Shown: positions 44,905-55,438 of the stretch, one piece after another
Layout: every line of letters begins with the position of its first letter
Position numbering within the stretch: the stretch's first letter is position 1
Assembly (NCBI RefSeq): GCF_000153705.1
Contig: NZ_DS022272.1
Coordinates: forward strand, 1,371,839-1,435,838
Reading direction: 5' to 3'
DNA from: Fulvimarina pelagi HTCC2506
GTDB lineage: Bacteria; Pseudomonadota; Alphaproteobacteria; Rhizobiales; Rhizobiaceae
DNA length: 64,000 bases
Program-made: the position numbers and the translations under genes
The notes under the pieces: model-generated
Told to the model about the DNA's origin: nothing
What the model saw: only the letters and a program-made list of their open reading frames with translations
Database searches by the model: none

Positions 44905-46101
44905 ATGACCCTTCTCGAACGCTATATCTTCCGCCGCGCTCTGATATCATCGGTCGGTTCCCTCGTATCGCTCGCTCTCATCGTCTGGATCGTTCAGGCC
45001 CTCTCGAGAATCGACATCGTCAAGACCAGCGCTTCAGCCGCTGGCAACATCCTCTGGATCGCGCTGATGCTCCTGCCTGACCTTGCGGCAGGCGTCGTTC
45101 CCTTCGCGATCCTGATCGGTGCAATTCAGGTGCTCAACGGCCTTAACGCAGACTCGGAGCGGGCTGTCATCGCTGCCTCCGGCGCGTCGATGCGGGTGAT
45201 TCTGAGACCGATCATATACCTCGGTCTTGCCGGTGGCATTCTCGTTCTGACTGTCGCACACGGAATAGGACCGCTCGCGTCTAGCGCTTTCTACAACGGC
45301 ATCCGTTCGATCAATGTCGACACCATCACCTTATTCCTAAGGCCCGGCAGATTTGAGCGGGTTTCGCCAGATCTCGTCATATCGGTCGGCGAAAGCAACG
45401 GATCGATCATCGAGAGTCTCTTTATTCAGGATACGCGCGATCCAAATCTCGATCTCACCTATTTTGCGGCCGAGGCTTCGATCCTGGACCAAGGCGACCA
45501 ATCAGTTCTCATGCTTTTCGATGGCCAGCTTCATCGTAAGCCGAAAACTGGCAATTCGGTCTCTGTCATCGAGTTTCAGACTTACGCCTTCGATCTCTCC
45601 AACCTCAGACCTGCTGACGATGGCGACTGGACCCGCACTTCCGAACTCTCGACATTGACGCTGATTGCTCCCGATCCGGACGACGAGATTTATCAAAAGA
45701 AGCCCGGGCGCTATGTCGAGGAAGCGACGGACCGTTTCACCTCATGGCTCTACTGCGTCGCTTTCGCTCTCTGGGCCATCGTATGTGCCGGTCAACCGCA
45801 AACGAACCGGCAGGCCTCGAACGCTGCTATGACGCTTGGTCTCGCCGGCGCCGTTGCTCTGAAGGCGGTGGCGTTCCTCGCGCTCAGCATGGTATCGCCC
45901 AATCCGAGCATGGCGATCTTTGTGTATCTGCTGCCGATCGCGGCCTGCGTTTTCAACGCCCTCCTGATCATGCGCGGGACGAACCTCGCTCAAATACCAA
46001 TTGTTCAAAGGACTTTCGATTTGCCACGCAGGCTTCTGTCGGGCCTGCGCAAGAGCTTGAATAGACAGTCTTCCGGATCGCCGGAGAGCGCCATCCGATG
46101 A
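44905..46101 (+). CDS. lptF: LPS export permease LptF
   Basis: Inner-membrane subunit of the LptB2FG complex that extracts LPS for transport to the outer membrane, 398 residues. It has three N-terminal TM helices (about 15-115), a periplasmic beta-jellyroll (about 130-265) and three C-terminal TM helices (about 275-360). The family start E-R-Y-I-F-R-R and the P-F-A-I-L-I-G-A segment are present. The gene overlaps lptG by 4 bp (ATGA), and the unit continues into lptD. The C-terminus is a basic tail. Confidence 0.95.
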   Translation: MTLLERYIFRRALISSVGSLVSLALIVWIVQALSRIDIVKTSASAAGNILWIALMLLPDLAAGVVPFAILIGAIQVLNGLNADSERAVIAASGASMRVILRPIIYLGLAGGILVLTVAHGIGPLASSAFYNGIRSINVDTITLFLRPGRFERVSPDLVISVGESNGSIIESLFIQDTRDPNLDLTYFAAEASILDQGDQSVLMLFDGQLHRKPKTGNSVSVIEFQTYAFDLSNLRPADDGDWTRTSELSTLTLIAPDPDDEIYQKKPGRYVEEATDRFTSWLYCVAFALWAIVCAGQPQTNRQASNAAMTLGLAGAVALKAVAFLALSMVSPNPSMAIFVYLLPIAACVFNALLIMRGTNLAQIPIVQRTFDLPRRLLSGLRKSLNRQSSGSPESAIR

Positions 46102-47180
46102 CCCGTTGGACGCTTAATCGCTACTTCTTTCGGCTCTATCTGGTCAATTTCTTCTCGACCGTGGTTGCAGTCAGTGCACTGGTCTTGCTCATCGATTTGG
46201 TCGAACTCGGCAGGCGTTCCGTCCTGGCAGATCAATCGTTAGGCGTACTGCTGCTTTTCTCTGCCTTGCGGGTTCCGGCCTTCATGGAGCAGGCCTTCCC
46301 GTTCATCATTTTGTTCTCTTCGATCTTTACGCTGATTTCGCTCAATCGGCGGCTTGAACTTGTCGTTGCCCGAGCCGCGGGCGTGTCGGCTTGGCAGATT
46401 CTGATGCCGTTTATCGCCGGTTCGCTGTTTCTCGGTCTTCTGGCCACTTTCGCCTACAATCCGCTTTCGGCCTACACGAAAGCTCAGGCTGCAAACATCG
46501 AATCTGCAGCAGAAGGCCGGGAGGTCGCGTCGTCGGCTCTGCAGACGCCCTGGTTGCGCCAAAACGCCGATGGCGTCAGGTCGATTATGGGCGCGACACA
46601 AGTTGCCGAGAACGGCCGCGTCCTCTCGAATGTCTCGGCGTTCGTAATGGCCGACGACGGTTCGGTTGAAACTCGTATCGACGCTCCAAGGGCCGAACTC
46701 GGAAACCAGGAATGGATCCTCTTGCGGCCGAGGGTGACGCGGATTGGTTACACTCCCCGCGATCTCGTCGAGTACCGCCTCCCGACGAGCCTCAGACCAG
46801 AGTATATCGAACAGAGACTGGCTGATCCTGAAACGATCTCGATTTGGGAACTCGGCTCAAAAATCGATGTCGCCGCGAGCTTGGGTTTTAACTCCATGGC
46901 ATTTTCCATGCAGTATCATACGCTCATCGCACAGCCTGCGCTGTTCGTGGCGATGACACTGTTGGCGGCGACGGTTGCCACGCGTTTCTCACGAACGGGG
47001 CAACCGGGGCGTATCTTTGTCGGTGGAGTGCTTGCTGGTTTTGTGCTGTACGTCGTGACATTCTTGGCCAAGGCCCTTGGCAGCAATGACGTCGTACCGC
47101 CAATCGTCGCGGCTTGGTTTCCGGTTCTGGCCGCGGGACTGTTCGGCGTAACGATCCTGCTGCATCAGGAGGATGGGTAG
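46098..47180 (+). CDS. lptG: LPS export permease LptG
   Basis: Partner of LptF, 360 residues, with the same six-TM plus jellyroll plan. It opens R-W-T-L-N-R-Y-F-F-R-L-Y and has P-A-F-M-E-Q-A-F-P-F-I-I-L-F-S-S in TM2 and the Asn-Arg-Arg-Leu-Glu-Leu coupling helix after it. The C-terminal helices have the FARTG-type loop (RFSRTGQPG). Coupled to lptF by the ATGA overlap, and its stop codon lies inside the start region of lptD. Confidence 0.95.
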   Translation: MTRWTLNRYFFRLYLVNFFSTVVAVSALVLLIDLVELGRRSVLADQSLGVLLLFSALRVPAFMEQAFPFIILFSSIFTLISLNRRLELVVARAAGVSAWQILMPFIAGSLFLGLLATFAYNPLSAYTKAQAANIESAAEGREVASSALQTPWLRQNADGVRSIMGATQVAENGRVLSNVSAFVMADDGSVETRIDAPRAELGNQEWILLRPRVTRIGYTPRDLVEYRLPTSLRPEYIEQRLADPETISIWELGSKIDVAASLGFNSMAFSMQYHTLIAQPALFVAMTLLAATVATRFSRTGQPGRIFVGGVLAGFVLYVVTFLAKALGSNDVVPPIVAAWFPVLAAGLFGVTILLHQEDG

Positions 47181-49653
47181 ATTGAGTGATTTGAGGGGAC
47201 GTGGCGCCTCGCTGATGGGGATCGGCGAACGCTCACGAAAATCGGTGCTTTTGTGTGGTACGGCCCTCGCTTTGTCCGCGGGCTTCACCGCGACTGGCAC
47301 TCAACACGCCAGCGCTCAGGCCGTGCCAGCGTTGAACGCTGAGGTCCCGGCCGACGCCCAGCTTTTTCTCGAAGCAGACACCGTTACCTATGATAGCGAA
47401 CGTGCCCTCGTCTCGGCGAGCGGCGGTGTTCAAGTGGATTACGGTGATTACAAAGTCGTCGCCAGAGAGCTTATCTACGATCAACGATCGAAGCGGTTGA
47501 TCGCACGTGGCGATGTCGAGCTGCAACAGCCGGACGGCAATCGAATCTATGCCGATCAGCTCGATCTGACCGATGATTTCCGCGACGGCTTCGTCCAGGC
47601 TCTTCGTATTGAAACTCCGGACAACACACGTTTCGCTGCCGCATCGGCGACTCGAGCAGATGGTTCGGTCACCACCTTCAACCGCGGCGTTTACACTGCC
47701 TGTGAGCCCTGCCGGGAAAATCCCGATCGTGCACCACTCTGGCAGGTGAAGGCACGTAAGATTGTCTGGGACCAGCAGGAAAAAGAGATCCGCTACTACG
47801 GCGCCCAGTTCGAGTTCTTTGGCGCCCCGATCGCGTATCTCCCTTATTTCCAGTCGCCAGATCCGACGGTGAAACGGAAGTCGGGCTTTCTGGCGCCGGA
47901 ATTTAAGTCTGGCGATGGGCGCGGCTACGGACTGCGCGTCCCATATTTCTACGCCCTGTCCGACGACAAGGACTTCACCGTCGCCGGTACTTACTACACC
48001 AAACAGGGGTTTCTCGGTGAGATCGAATACCGACAGGCGTTCCAGAGCGGCATCATTTCCGTGCAGTCCGCCGGTATCAGCCAGCAGGACCGCTTCGAGT
48101 TCGACGACAACACCCCCGACTATGGCAGCACCGATCGGGGGATGATCGGAACGAAAGGCCGTTTTGCGCTCTCGGATAAATGGACGTTCGGCTGGGATTG
48201 GCTCTTTCAGAGCGACGACAACTTCGCTAACACCTACGAAATCGACGGGTTCAGCGACACGATCAACGTCTCCGAGGTTTATCTGACGGGTCTTGGCGAT
48301 CAGAGCTTCTTCGACCTGCGGGTTCAGGAGTTTGACTATCAATCGATCAATCCAGATCGCGACGACCAACAACCCTCGGTTCTTCCCGTCTTCGATTACG
48401 AGCGCATCGAGCAGGAAGGGGTTTTGGGTGGCGAGGTTGAACTCGACTTCAACGTCGTTTCGCTAAGCCGCGACAAGTTCGACTTCACGAGAATCTGCAA
48501 TACGTCTCTCGTTCTCCGCGATGACTTCCGCGAAGTTTGCGTCCTGCCAGAAGATGGATTTTTCTTTAACCCCAATTTTAACCGCAACAACGGTCTAGAG
48601 GGCGATTACACGCGCGGGACGGCGGAACTTTCCTGGTCAGATCAGTATACCTTACCGAGTGGCTTGGTGTTGATACCGACTACCTCAGTCAGGGGGGACC
48701 TATACACCTCGAACATGGAGTCGCCCGGCTTCAGCAATCGATTTTTCACCGGCGGGCGGACTACGCTCTTGCTAGACGAGAGCGGTGCCGTCGACATCGA
48801 CGAGGCCGGCTCCCGCGGGATGGCGATGGCGGCTTTGGAGGCCCGTTATCCCTATCTAATTCAGGTAGGCGGTGTCTCGCATGTGATCGAACCGATCGCG
48901 CAGGTGATTGCCCGCACGGACGAAGAAGATATCGGTCTAATCCCGAACGAGGACGCGGGCACGCTCGTCTTCAATGCGACGAACCTCTTTTCGTTTAACA
49001 AGTTTTCGGGATACGATCGTGTCGAAGGTGGGCACCGGGCGAATGTCGGTGTGCGCTACTCCGCAGATCTCGGTAATAGCTGGATGGTCAACGCAATTGC
49101 CGGCCAGTCCTACCACCTTGGAGGCCGCAATTCCTACGACCAGGTCGATCTCGCTTTGGCGGGGTTCGATTCCGGTCTCGAGACAGACAGCTCGGACTAT
49201 GTCGGTCTTGTTTCCTTGCAGACGCCGTTTGGTTTCACGATCGGCACGCAGGGACGCTACGACGAGGATGACTTCGAGCTAAAGCGCCAGGACGTGTTTA
49301 CGGAATACAGTTTCGGCTCTCTTGGCAGTGCGGCGGTCAGTTATACCAACATCGCTGCACAGCCCATCTACGGATCGCTCGACGATCGCAGCCAGGTATC
49401 TGGATCAGCCACCCTGAATTTCGCGACGAACTGGACGGCCCTTGCTGGAGCATCTTACGATATCGAAAACGATGCAGTCGTCGATCAGCGGTTCGGCATA
49501 CGCTACGCGGACGAATGCTTCAGTTTGCTCGTCAGCTATCGTGAGAGAACGGACCGTTATTCGCTGGAGACCAATGAAACGACGTTGATGTTCAATATCG
49601 GGCTCCGGACCATTTCCGACTTCGAGCAGACGGTCGACCTGGGCGCGCAATAG
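47173..49653 (+). CDS. lptD: LPS-assembly protein LptD
   Basis: Outer-membrane beta-barrel that inserts LPS into the outer leaflet, 826 residues. An N-terminal signal region (KSVLLCGTALALSAG..., cleavage near SAQA) is followed by an LptA/OstA-like domain (about 55-160) and the LptD barrel (about 200-826). A Cys-x2-Cys in ACEPC follows the LptA-like part, and further Cys pairs appear in the barrel (RICNT, REVCV, DECFS), as expected for disulfide-dependent LptD. The start is uncertain: ATG 47173 sits directly on the aggagg, TTG 47182 has better spacing (9 bp), and ATG 47215 is third. Confidence 0.93.
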   Translation: MGRLSDLRGRGASLMGIGERSRKSVLLCGTALALSAGFTATGTQHASAQAVPALNAEVPADAQLFLEADTVTYDSERALVSASGGVQVDYGDYKVVARELIYDQRSKRLIARGDVELQQPDGNRIYADQLDLTDDFRDGFVQALRIETPDNTRFAAASATRADGSVTTFNRGVYTACEPCRENPDRAPLWQVKARKIVWDQQEKEIRYYGAQFEFFGAPIAYLPYFQSPDPTVKRKSGFLAPEFKSGDGRGYGLRVPYFYALSDDKDFTVAGTYYTKQGFLGEIEYRQAFQSGIISVQSAGISQQDRFEFDDNTPDYGSTDRGMIGTKGRFALSDKWTFGWDWLFQSDDNFANTYEIDGFSDTINVSEVYLTGLGDQSFFDLRVQEFDYQSINPDRDDQQPSVLPVFDYERIEQEGVLGGEVELDFNVVSLSRDKFDFTRICNTSLVLRDDFREVCVLPEDGFFFNPNFNRNNGLEGDYTRGTAELSWSDQYTLPSGLVLIPTTSVRGDLYTSNMESPGFSNRFFTGGRTTLLLDESGAVDIDEAGSRGMAMAALEARYPYLIQVGGVSHVIEPIAQVIARTDEEDIGLIPNEDAGTLVFNATNLFSFNKFSGYDRVEGGHRANVGVRYSADLGNSWMVNAIAGQSYHLGGRNSYDQVDLALAGFDSGLETDSSDYVGLVSLQTPFGFTIGTQGRYDEDDFELKRQDVFTEYSFGSLGSAAVSYTNIAAQPIYGSLDDRSQVSGSATLNFATNWTALAGASYDIENDAVVDQRFGIRYADECFSLLVSYRERTDRYSLETNETTLMFNIGLRTISDFEQTVDLGAQ

Positions 49654-49737
49654 GATACGCAAAATTTCATGCTTTCGCCCCAACAAGGCTGTAATGGGCC
49701 TTACCTGACTTGCGTCGAAGACAAGGGATCGAAGAGC

Positions 49738-50688
49738 ATGCAAAAATTGGCGTCGTGGGTGATGCGTGGGACGATGATGGCCATGCTGGGGCTCGGCGGT
49801 CCGACATTGCTCGGACTCGCGCCGACGACCGCTCACGCGGCAAGCTCGGTCGCGGCCGTCGTCAATGGGATGCCTGTGACGACCTACCAGATACGCCAGA
49901 GAGCGGCCTTCCTGAAATTGCGGCGCGTCGGTGGGAACACCACTCAAAAAGCCACTGATGAACTGATCGACGAAGCGCTCAAGCGTCAGGAGATTCAGCG
50001 GCAGGGCGTCAATATTCCCGATGAGGAAGTGAACGCGGCCTATCTGAACTTCGCGAAGGGCAACAATCTATCCGAAGCGCAACTCGCAGAGGTTCTCGGC
50101 AGCGCAGGATTTTCACCGCAAGCCTTCAAGGACTACATCCGCGTTCAAATGGGCTGGGGTCAAGCCGCCTCCAGACGAATACAACGCGAGGAACGCCTCA
50201 CCGAGCAGGACGCGGTCCAGCGCATGCTTGCGCAAGGCGGTGAGAAACCCTCCACGACAGAATACACGCTGCAACAGGTTATCTTCGTCATACCAAACGG
50301 CCAGCGGGGCGCGATGCTCGCTAATCGCAAGCGCGAGGCGCAGGCCATGCGCCAGCGGTTTCAGTCCTGTGATTCGACATTGGCCTTCGCGCAAGGCCTG
50401 CGCGATGTGACGGTGCGCGACCTCGGCCGCGTTGCTCAGCCGGAACTTCCCTCCCTATGGAAGGAAGATGTCATGCAGACCTCGCCTGGCCGCGCGACGC
50501 CTACGAAAGAGACTGATCGCGGCGTCGAATTCATCGGAGTCTGCAATGCGCGCCAGATCTCGGACGATCGCGCAGCGCAAATGGTTTTCCAAGCCCGCGA
50601 CATGGAGTCTCTGAACGGAGACGGAAGCGGCGCCGATGCCGCACTCTTGAAGAAGCTCCGCGACGAGGCGCAAATCGTACGGCGTTGA
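49738..50688 (+). CDS. surA: SurA-like periplasmic peptidyl-prolyl isomerase/chaperone
   Basis: 316-residue exported protein. A signal peptide (about 1-35, TTAHA cut) is followed by a SurA N-terminal helical domain (A-A-V-V-N-G-M-P-V-T-T-Y-Q-I-R-Q-R, then L-I-D-E-A-L-K-R-Q-E) and one weakly conserved parvulin-like domain (about 170-265, YTLQQVIFVIP). The position between lptD and pdxA is the standard surA place. The ATG at 49738 follows caaggg; an in-frame ATG at 49669 adds 23 non-signal residues. Chaperone action is more certain than isomerase activity. Confidence 0.88.
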   Translation: MQKLASWVMRGTMMAMLGLGGPTLLGLAPTTAHAASSVAAVVNGMPVTTYQIRQRAAFLKLRRVGGNTTQKATDELIDEALKRQEIQRQGVNIPDEEVNAAYLNFAKGNNLSEAQLAEVLGSAGFSPQAFKDYIRVQMGWGQAASRRIQREERLTEQDAVQRMLAQGGEKPSTTEYTLQQVIFVIPNGQRGAMLANRKREAQAMRQRFQSCDSTLAFAQGLRDVTVRDLGRVAQPELPSLWKEDVMQTSPGRATPTKETDRGVEFIGVCNARQISDDRAAQMVFQARDMESLNGDGSGADAALLKKLRDEAQIVRR

Positions 50689-50701
50689 CGGGCAACCGAA
50701 A

Positions 50702-51754
50702 ATGACCCCCGACACTGGCGATCTTCCTCTCGCGATAACAGTCGGTGAGCCCGCCGGTATAGGTCCGGACCTTATTATCAGTGTCTATAAGTCAGGTCTG
50801 TTGCGTGAGACCGGGTGCTTCGTTCTGGCCGACCCGGACATGCTGAAGAGCCGGGCTGAACGTCTGGGAATGGCTCTCGACATAGTGACGCTTCGGTCGC
50901 CTGACGAGGTCGATGCCTGCACTGCGGGCGCCCTTCCCGTCCTCCCGCTGGTCAATCGCCAGAGCGACAGACCGGGTGAGATCGATCCCGCCAACGGCGC
51001 GGGGACGATCGAGGCAATAGACCGCGCGACGGCGCTTTCTCTCGACGGCGCGATCGCTGGCATGGTTACGGCGCCGATCGAAAAGAAGGCGCTTTACGAT
51101 GTCGGCTTCGGCCATCCCGGGCATACCGAATATCTTGCCCATCTGTGTTCCGAAGCTGTAGGGAGACCACTCGTTCCGGTCATGCTTCTCGCAGGACCGG
51201 ATCTTTCCTGTGTGCCGGTGACAATTCACGTTCCACTTGAGCAGGTGCCGCGGCTTCTGACCGAAGATCTGATCCTCACCACGTGCCGCATCGTCGCTCA
51301 CGACCTGAAGACGAAATTTGGTCTAACCCGGCCTCGGCTCGCGGTTGCCGGCCTCAATCCCCATGCTGGCGAGCGCGGCGCTATCGGACTGGAAGACGAG
51401 AGGATTGTGCGTCCAGCAGTCGAAAAACTCCGCGTCGAGGGCATCGACGCGAAGGGGCCGGTTCCGGCGGACACGATGTTCAACGCCCGGGCACGGAAGA
51501 CCTACGACGTTGCGATTTGCATGTATCACGATCAGGCGCTGATCCCGGCGAAAACGCTGGCTTTCGACGAGACCGTGAACATCACCCTCGGCCTGCCGAT
51601 CATTCGCACCTCGCCCGACCACGGCACCGCATTCGACATCACTGGGAAAGGCATTGCGCGGCCGGACAGCTTTCATGCGGCAATTCGCAAGGCGCGTGTG
51701 ATGGCGTCGGCCCAAGCTCGAGCAGACGATGCCGCAATGGCCTCACGTCATTGA
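50702..51754 (+). CDS. pdxA: 4-hydroxythreonine-4-phosphate dehydrogenase
   Basis: NAD-dependent, metal-dependent enzyme of pyridoxal phosphate synthesis (DXP-dependent route). 350 residues. It opens with the family segment [12 protein letters not shown], then has [10 protein letters not shown] with a metal His, and ends with [10 protein letters not shown]-x-K and [11 protein letters not shown]-x-G-K-G. It starts 14 bp after surA, and its stop overlaps the TTG start of rsmA. Confidence 0.95.
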   Translation: MTPDTGDLPLAITVGEPAGIGPDLIISVYKSGLLRETGCFVLADPDMLKSRAERLGMALDIVTLRSPDEVDACTAGALPVLPLVNRQSDRPGEIDPANGAGTIEAIDRATALSLDGAIAGMVTAPIEKKALYDVGFGHPGHTEYLAHLCSEAVGRPLVPVMLLAGPDLSCVPVTIHVPLEQVPRLLTEDLILTTCRIVAHDLKTKFGLTRPRLAVAGLNPHAGERGAIGLEDERIVRPAVEKLRVEGIDAKGPVPADTMFNARARKTYDVAICMYHDQALIPAKTLAFDETVNITLGLPIIRTSPDHGTAFDITGKGIARPDSFHAAIRKARVMASAQARADDAAMASRH

Positions 51755-52584
51755 GCACAATCGATGAACTTCCACCGCTGCGCACGGTTATCGCCGAGCA
51801 TGATCTCGTCCCGCGCAAGCAGCTCGGCCAGAACTTCCTCCTCGATCTCAACCTGACATCGAAGATCGCGCGGCAGGCGGCCCCCCTCGAAGACTGCATC
51901 GTCGTCGAAGTCGGACCGGGCCCCGGCGGCCTGACCCGCGCCCTTCTTGCCAATGGCGCATCACGTGTGGTCGCCGCTGAGAAGGATCCACGTTGCGTTC
52001 CAGTTTTGGAAGACATCGCAAAACGCTATCCGGGCCGGCTCGAAGTTCGGCAAATGGATGCGCTGGATCTCGACGTGGAGAGTATCGCTGAAGATCGAAC
52101 ACTGAAGATCGTTGCCAATCTCCCCTACAACGTCGGCACACAGCTCCTGGTGAACTGGCTATCGGTCGAGGCGTGGCCACCACGCTGGCAGAGTCTGACA
52201 CTGATGTTCCAGAAGGAGGTCGCCGAGAGGATTGTTGCCTTACCGAGCTCAAGCCACTATGGGCGCCTCGCCGTCCTTGCCGGTTGTAGGACGAAAGCGC
52301 GCATCCTGTTCGACATACCGCGACAGGCTTTCACGCCGCCACCGAAGGTCACATCTGCAGTCGTGCAGCTGACGCCGCGCGATGCGCCGCTGCCGGTCTC
52401 GCTTGCAGCACTCGAGAAGGTGACTCTGACGGCCTTCGGTCAACGCCGCAAGATGCTGCGCCAGAGCCTGAAGCCGCTCGGCGGGGAAGCGCTCTTGAAT
52501 GCCGTCGGCATCGACCCTCAACGCCGCGCTGAAACGCTGTCGATTGAGGAGTTTGTCGCGATCGCGAACGCCTGTAAGCTGTGA
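51751..52584 (+). CDS. rsmA: 16S rRNA dimethyladenosine transferase RsmA (KsgA)
   Basis: Dimethylates two adjacent adenines in helix 45 of 16S rRNA. 277 residues, of which the segment from [10 protein letters not shown] on is fully family-like, with the SAM motif [12 protein letters not shown] and the catalytic N-L-P-Y. The start is TTG at 51751-51753 overlapping the pdxA stop (TTGA); no ATG is available at the right place in this frame. Frame continues open upstream within pdxA but without homology. Convergent with gmk. Confidence 0.93.
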   Translation: MSTIDELPPLRTVIAEHDLVPRKQLGQNFLLDLNLTSKIARQAAPLEDCIVVEVGPGPGGLTRALLANGASRVVAAEKDPRCVPVLEDIAKRYPGRLEVRQMDALDLDVESIAEDRTLKIVANLPYNVGTQLLVNWLSVEAWPPRWQSLTLMFQKEVAERIVALPSSSHYGRLAVLAGCRTKARILFDIPRQAFTPPPKVTSAVVQLTPRDAPLPVSLAALEKVTLTAFGQRRKMLRQSLKPLGGEALLNAVGIDPQRRAETLSIEEFVAIANACKL

Positions 52585-52602
52585 GGTCCCCGTCGAGCGG
52601 GC

Positions 52603-53271
52603 TTATTCAGTCGACTCTTTCAGCAGCTCTTCGGTGAACGCTTGGAGCCCAGGCCTGCGCTTGCGCTTCAACCGCTCGGCTATGATGATGGAGCGGACAG
52701 CTTCGTACGCCTGGTTTAGATCGTCGTTGACGATTACATAGTCGTAGTCTCGCCAGCGCTCGATCTCGACCCGCGAGTTCGCGAGGCGGATGGCAATCGT
52801 TTCTTCCGAGTCTTCCGCCCGACGACGAAGCCTAGAGCGTAGTTCGGCCATGGAGGGCGGCAGGATGAAGATCGAGACCACGTCCTCGCCGGCCTTCTCC
52901 TGCAGCTGTAGCGCACCCTGATAGTCGATGTCGAAGAGCATGTCCTGGCCGCCCTGCATCGCTTCCTCTGCGGGGCCACGCGGTGTCCCGTAGAAGTTGC
53001 CATGCACCTCCGCCCATTCAAGCAGCGCTTCGGAATCGCGGAGCCGGACGAACTCGTCCCGGTCGATGAAGCGGTAGTGAACTCCGTCGACCTCGCTGCC
53101 GCGGCGCTTCCGAGTGGTGACGCTGATCGACAACGCAAAACTGCGATCGGCCTCCATGAGCGTGTGCGCAATGGTCGACTTGCCCGCGCCGGAGGGTGAC
53201 GAGATGACCAACATGAGCCCGCGCCTGTCTATCGACGCATCCGTCTTCGCCTGATCCGTAGTTTTCTTCAT
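52603..53271 (-). CDS. gmk: Guanylate kinase
   Basis: Phosphorylates GMP to GDP. 222 residues with Walker [11 protein letters not shown] at about 24-33, the GMP-binding S-V-T-T-R segment with [13 protein letters not shown], and [10 protein letters not shown]. The first 15 residues are a short polar extension. It overlaps yicC by 4 bp (ATGA). Confidence 0.96.
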   Translation of the reverse strand: MKKTTDQAKTDASIDRRGLMLVISSPSGAGKSTIAHTLMEADRSFALSISVTTRKRRGSEVDGVHYRFIDRDEFVRLRDSEALLEWAEVHGNFYGTPRGPAEEAMQGGQDMLFDIDYQGALQLQEKAGEDVVSIFILPPSMAELRSRLRRRAEDSEETIAIRLANSRVEIERWRDYDYVIVNDDLNQAYEAVRSIIIAERLKRKRRPGLQAFTEELLKESTE

Positions 53272-54152
53272 TCGATATTCTGAACCTGTTCGCGTAACTG
53301 ATCCACCGCGACCTTGAGATCGAGACCGATCGAGGTCAGGGAGACGGCGTTAGACTTGGAACAGATCGTATTCGATTCGCGATTCATTTCTTGCGCTAGG
53401 AAGTCGAATCGGCGGCCGACTGGCTCGCGTTCGGTCAGAAGCTCGCGGGCACTCGAAACATGACTGGAGAGCCGGTCGAGCTCCTCACCCACATCGGCCC
53501 TGATGGCAAGCATCGCGAGTTCCTGAAGAAGCCGCTGTTCGTCGGGCGCATGATCGACGATGTGTTTCGCCTGATCCGAAATTCGCCGTTTCAACTCGAT
53601 CGGCGATCGGCTCTGGTCTGCGCGGGCGCTCGCAACGAGCGCCTCGATGCGGTCGATGCAATCGGAAACCACGGCAGCGAGATTGCTCCCCTCGCTCGCG
53701 CGCGATGCATAGAGCGATTCGACCGCTGCCTCGAACGAGGCCTTCGCCGCGTCTAGAACCGCAGCCTCGATCGGCTGGCTTGCCCGAAACTCTTCGTTCG
53801 CCTCCATCACGCCCTTGATTGCGAGGAGGCCATCAGCCCGGGGCAGCGCAGCACGGCCTTCCGCGACGAGTCGGTCTGTGACGGAGAGAATTGCCTGAAG
53901 ACGGGCTTCGTCAATCGTAATGGATTTTTCGGACGCGCTGAGCCCGGCATTGAGAACGCCCTGGACGTTGCCTCTGGAGAGGAAGCGTCCAGCAGTCGCC
54001 CGTAGATACTGCTCTAGAACCTCGAACCCGGCGGGCAACCGGAGACGTAAATCGAGATTTCGGCCGTTGACGCTGCGAAGTTCCCAGCGCAACGCGGTAC
54101 CTTCGCTCTCGCAATCGACACGCGCAAAACCGGTCATACTGATCAGCGGCAT
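53268..54152 (-). CDS. yicC: YicC-family endoribonuclease
   Basis: 294-residue YicC/YloC family protein; E. coli YicC takes part in degradation of the small RNA RyhB. The family start S-M-T-G-F-A-R and the [14 protein letters not shown] segment are clear, with the C-terminal E[12 protein letters not shown]. It precedes gmk, an order kept in many Proteobacteria. Confidence 0.93.
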   Translation of the reverse strand: MPLISMTGFARVDCESEGTALRWELRSVNGRNLDLRLRLPAGFEVLEQYLRATAGRFLSRGNVQGVLNAGLSASEKSITIDEARLQAILSVTDRLVAEGRAALPRADGLLAIKGVMEANEEFRASQPIEAAVLDAAKASFEAAVESLYASRASEGSNLAAVVSDCIDRIEALVASARADQSRSPIELKRRISDQAKHIVDHAPDEQRLLQELAMLAIRADVGEELDRLSSHVSSARELLTEREPVGRRFDFLAQEMNRESNTICSKSNAVSLTSIGLDLKVAVDQLREQVQNIE

Positions 54153-54217
54153 GTCCGGTTCCCCAATGAATATAAGGGTATCAGGGAACGCCGTCCCAAC
54201 GCACCCGGAAGCGCACT

Positions 54218-55327
54218 TTACTGGGTTGCTTGTTCAGCGTCGGCCCGCCGTTCGCGCTCTATTGCGCGGTACTTCTGGACGTTCCTGTTGTGCTCGTCGA
54301 GGGTCTCGGCGAAGACATGTCCCCCAGTGCCGTCGGCGACGAAATAGAAGTCACTCGTTTCGAGCGGATGGGCGACAGCCTCGAGAGCTTTGCGACCAGG
54401 AATCGCGATCGGACCCGGCGGCAAGCCACCGATGCGATAGGTGTTGTAGGGTGTATCGCTCTCAATGTCGGACCGAGTGATTGGCGCTTCGCTCGGTTTA
54501 CCGGCACCCCCGTATATCCCATAAAGGAACGTCGGATCAGACTGGAGCCGCATACCTTCTCGGAGACGATTGATGAAGACCGAGGCGACGTGCGGTCGTT
54601 CCGAAGCCACGCCTGTCTCCCGCTCGACGATGGAAGCGAGTGTTACGAACTGACCGATGTCCTCTACTGGCAGCCCCTCGTCTCTTCCCTCCCAGATTTC
54701 TTGGACCATCGCCTCTTGGGATTGCTGCATCGACTCGACGAGCTGTTCGCGTGTCATACCGCGCTGTACCAAATGTGTCTCGGCCTGAAGCATTCCCTCC
54801 GGTGGAAGCGAAGGCATCGGTCCGGTTAGTACCTCAGATTCCGCAATGCGCTGGAATGCGCGCTGCACCGTCCAGCCCTCCGGAATGGTAATAGCATGCT
54901 GAACGGACTCGCCGCGTGCGATCTTCTCCAGAACATCGCGCATCGAAACGCCCGGATCGAAAGCGTATTCGCCCGCTTTCAGCTGACTGCCAAGGTTTGC
55001 GAATCTAGCACCGAATTTGAAGATCTGCGCGTTCGAGATTACGCCGCGCTCCTCCAGGCCGTCGGCGATAGAGTTGAGAGAGCTGTTTCGGGCGACGACG
55101 AAGTTCGCCTCTTCCGCGAGAGGCCCCTGGTCTTCAAATTCACCCTTCCCCCAATAGAGCACGGCCCCGATCGCCAGGACACCGAAGAATGCCGCCGACA
55201 CGCACAAATTCAGGAAGATCACGAGCGGACTGTGTGCGAAACGCGAGCGCCGCTTCGGCTTGCCGCCACGTTTGCCGACCGGCACGGTGCCTGCGACCGC
55301 CTCCGAGCTTTCAAACCTCCGGTCCAT
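54218..55327 (-). CDS. mltG: Endolytic murein transglycosylase MltG
   Basis: Inner-membrane-anchored enzyme that ends nascent glycan strands. 369 residues: a basic cytoplasmic start, TM about 33-58, a LysM-like region, then the YceG catalytic part with Glu in A-S-I-V-E-R-E-T-G and the F-I-N-R-L-R-x-G-M-x-L-Q-S-D-P-T / Y-N-T-Y-R-x-x-G-L-P-P-G-P-I segments. The loop before the catalytic part reads EGMLQAETHLVQRG, where many family members have LLPDTY, a mild divergence. Downstream of fabF in the fab cluster. Confidence 0.93.
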   Translation of the reverse strand: MDRRFESSEAVAGTVPVGKRGGKPKRRSRFAHSPLVIFLNLCVSAAFFGVLAIGAVLYWGKGEFEDQGPLAEEANFVVARNSSLNSIADGLEERGVISNAQIFKFGARFANLGSQLKAGEYAFDPGVSMRDVLEKIARGESVQHAITIPEGWTVQRAFQRIAESEVLTGPMPSLPPEGMLQAETHLVQRGMTREQLVESMQQSQEAMVQEIWEGRDEGLPVEDIGQFVTLASIVERETGVASERPHVASVFINRLREGMRLQSDPTFLYGIYGGAGKPSEAPITRSDIESDTPYNTYRIGGLPPGPIAIPGRKALEAVAHPLETSDFYFVADGTGGHVFAETLDEHNRNVQKYRAIERERRADAEQATQ

Positions 55328-55438
55328 GCTAAACGCTCGCCCCCTTAACGACGTCCATCCCGAGACTTTCGTGCACCATGGTAATGTGGCAAAAGCCCGG
55401 CGTGCGCCTATCGAAGATGGCTTGGTCGCTCGGTGTTA

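Noticed and set aside
47233-48372. 379-codon minus-strand open frame inside lptD
   Set aside because: Antisense shadow of lptD; composition follows the complement of lptD codons.
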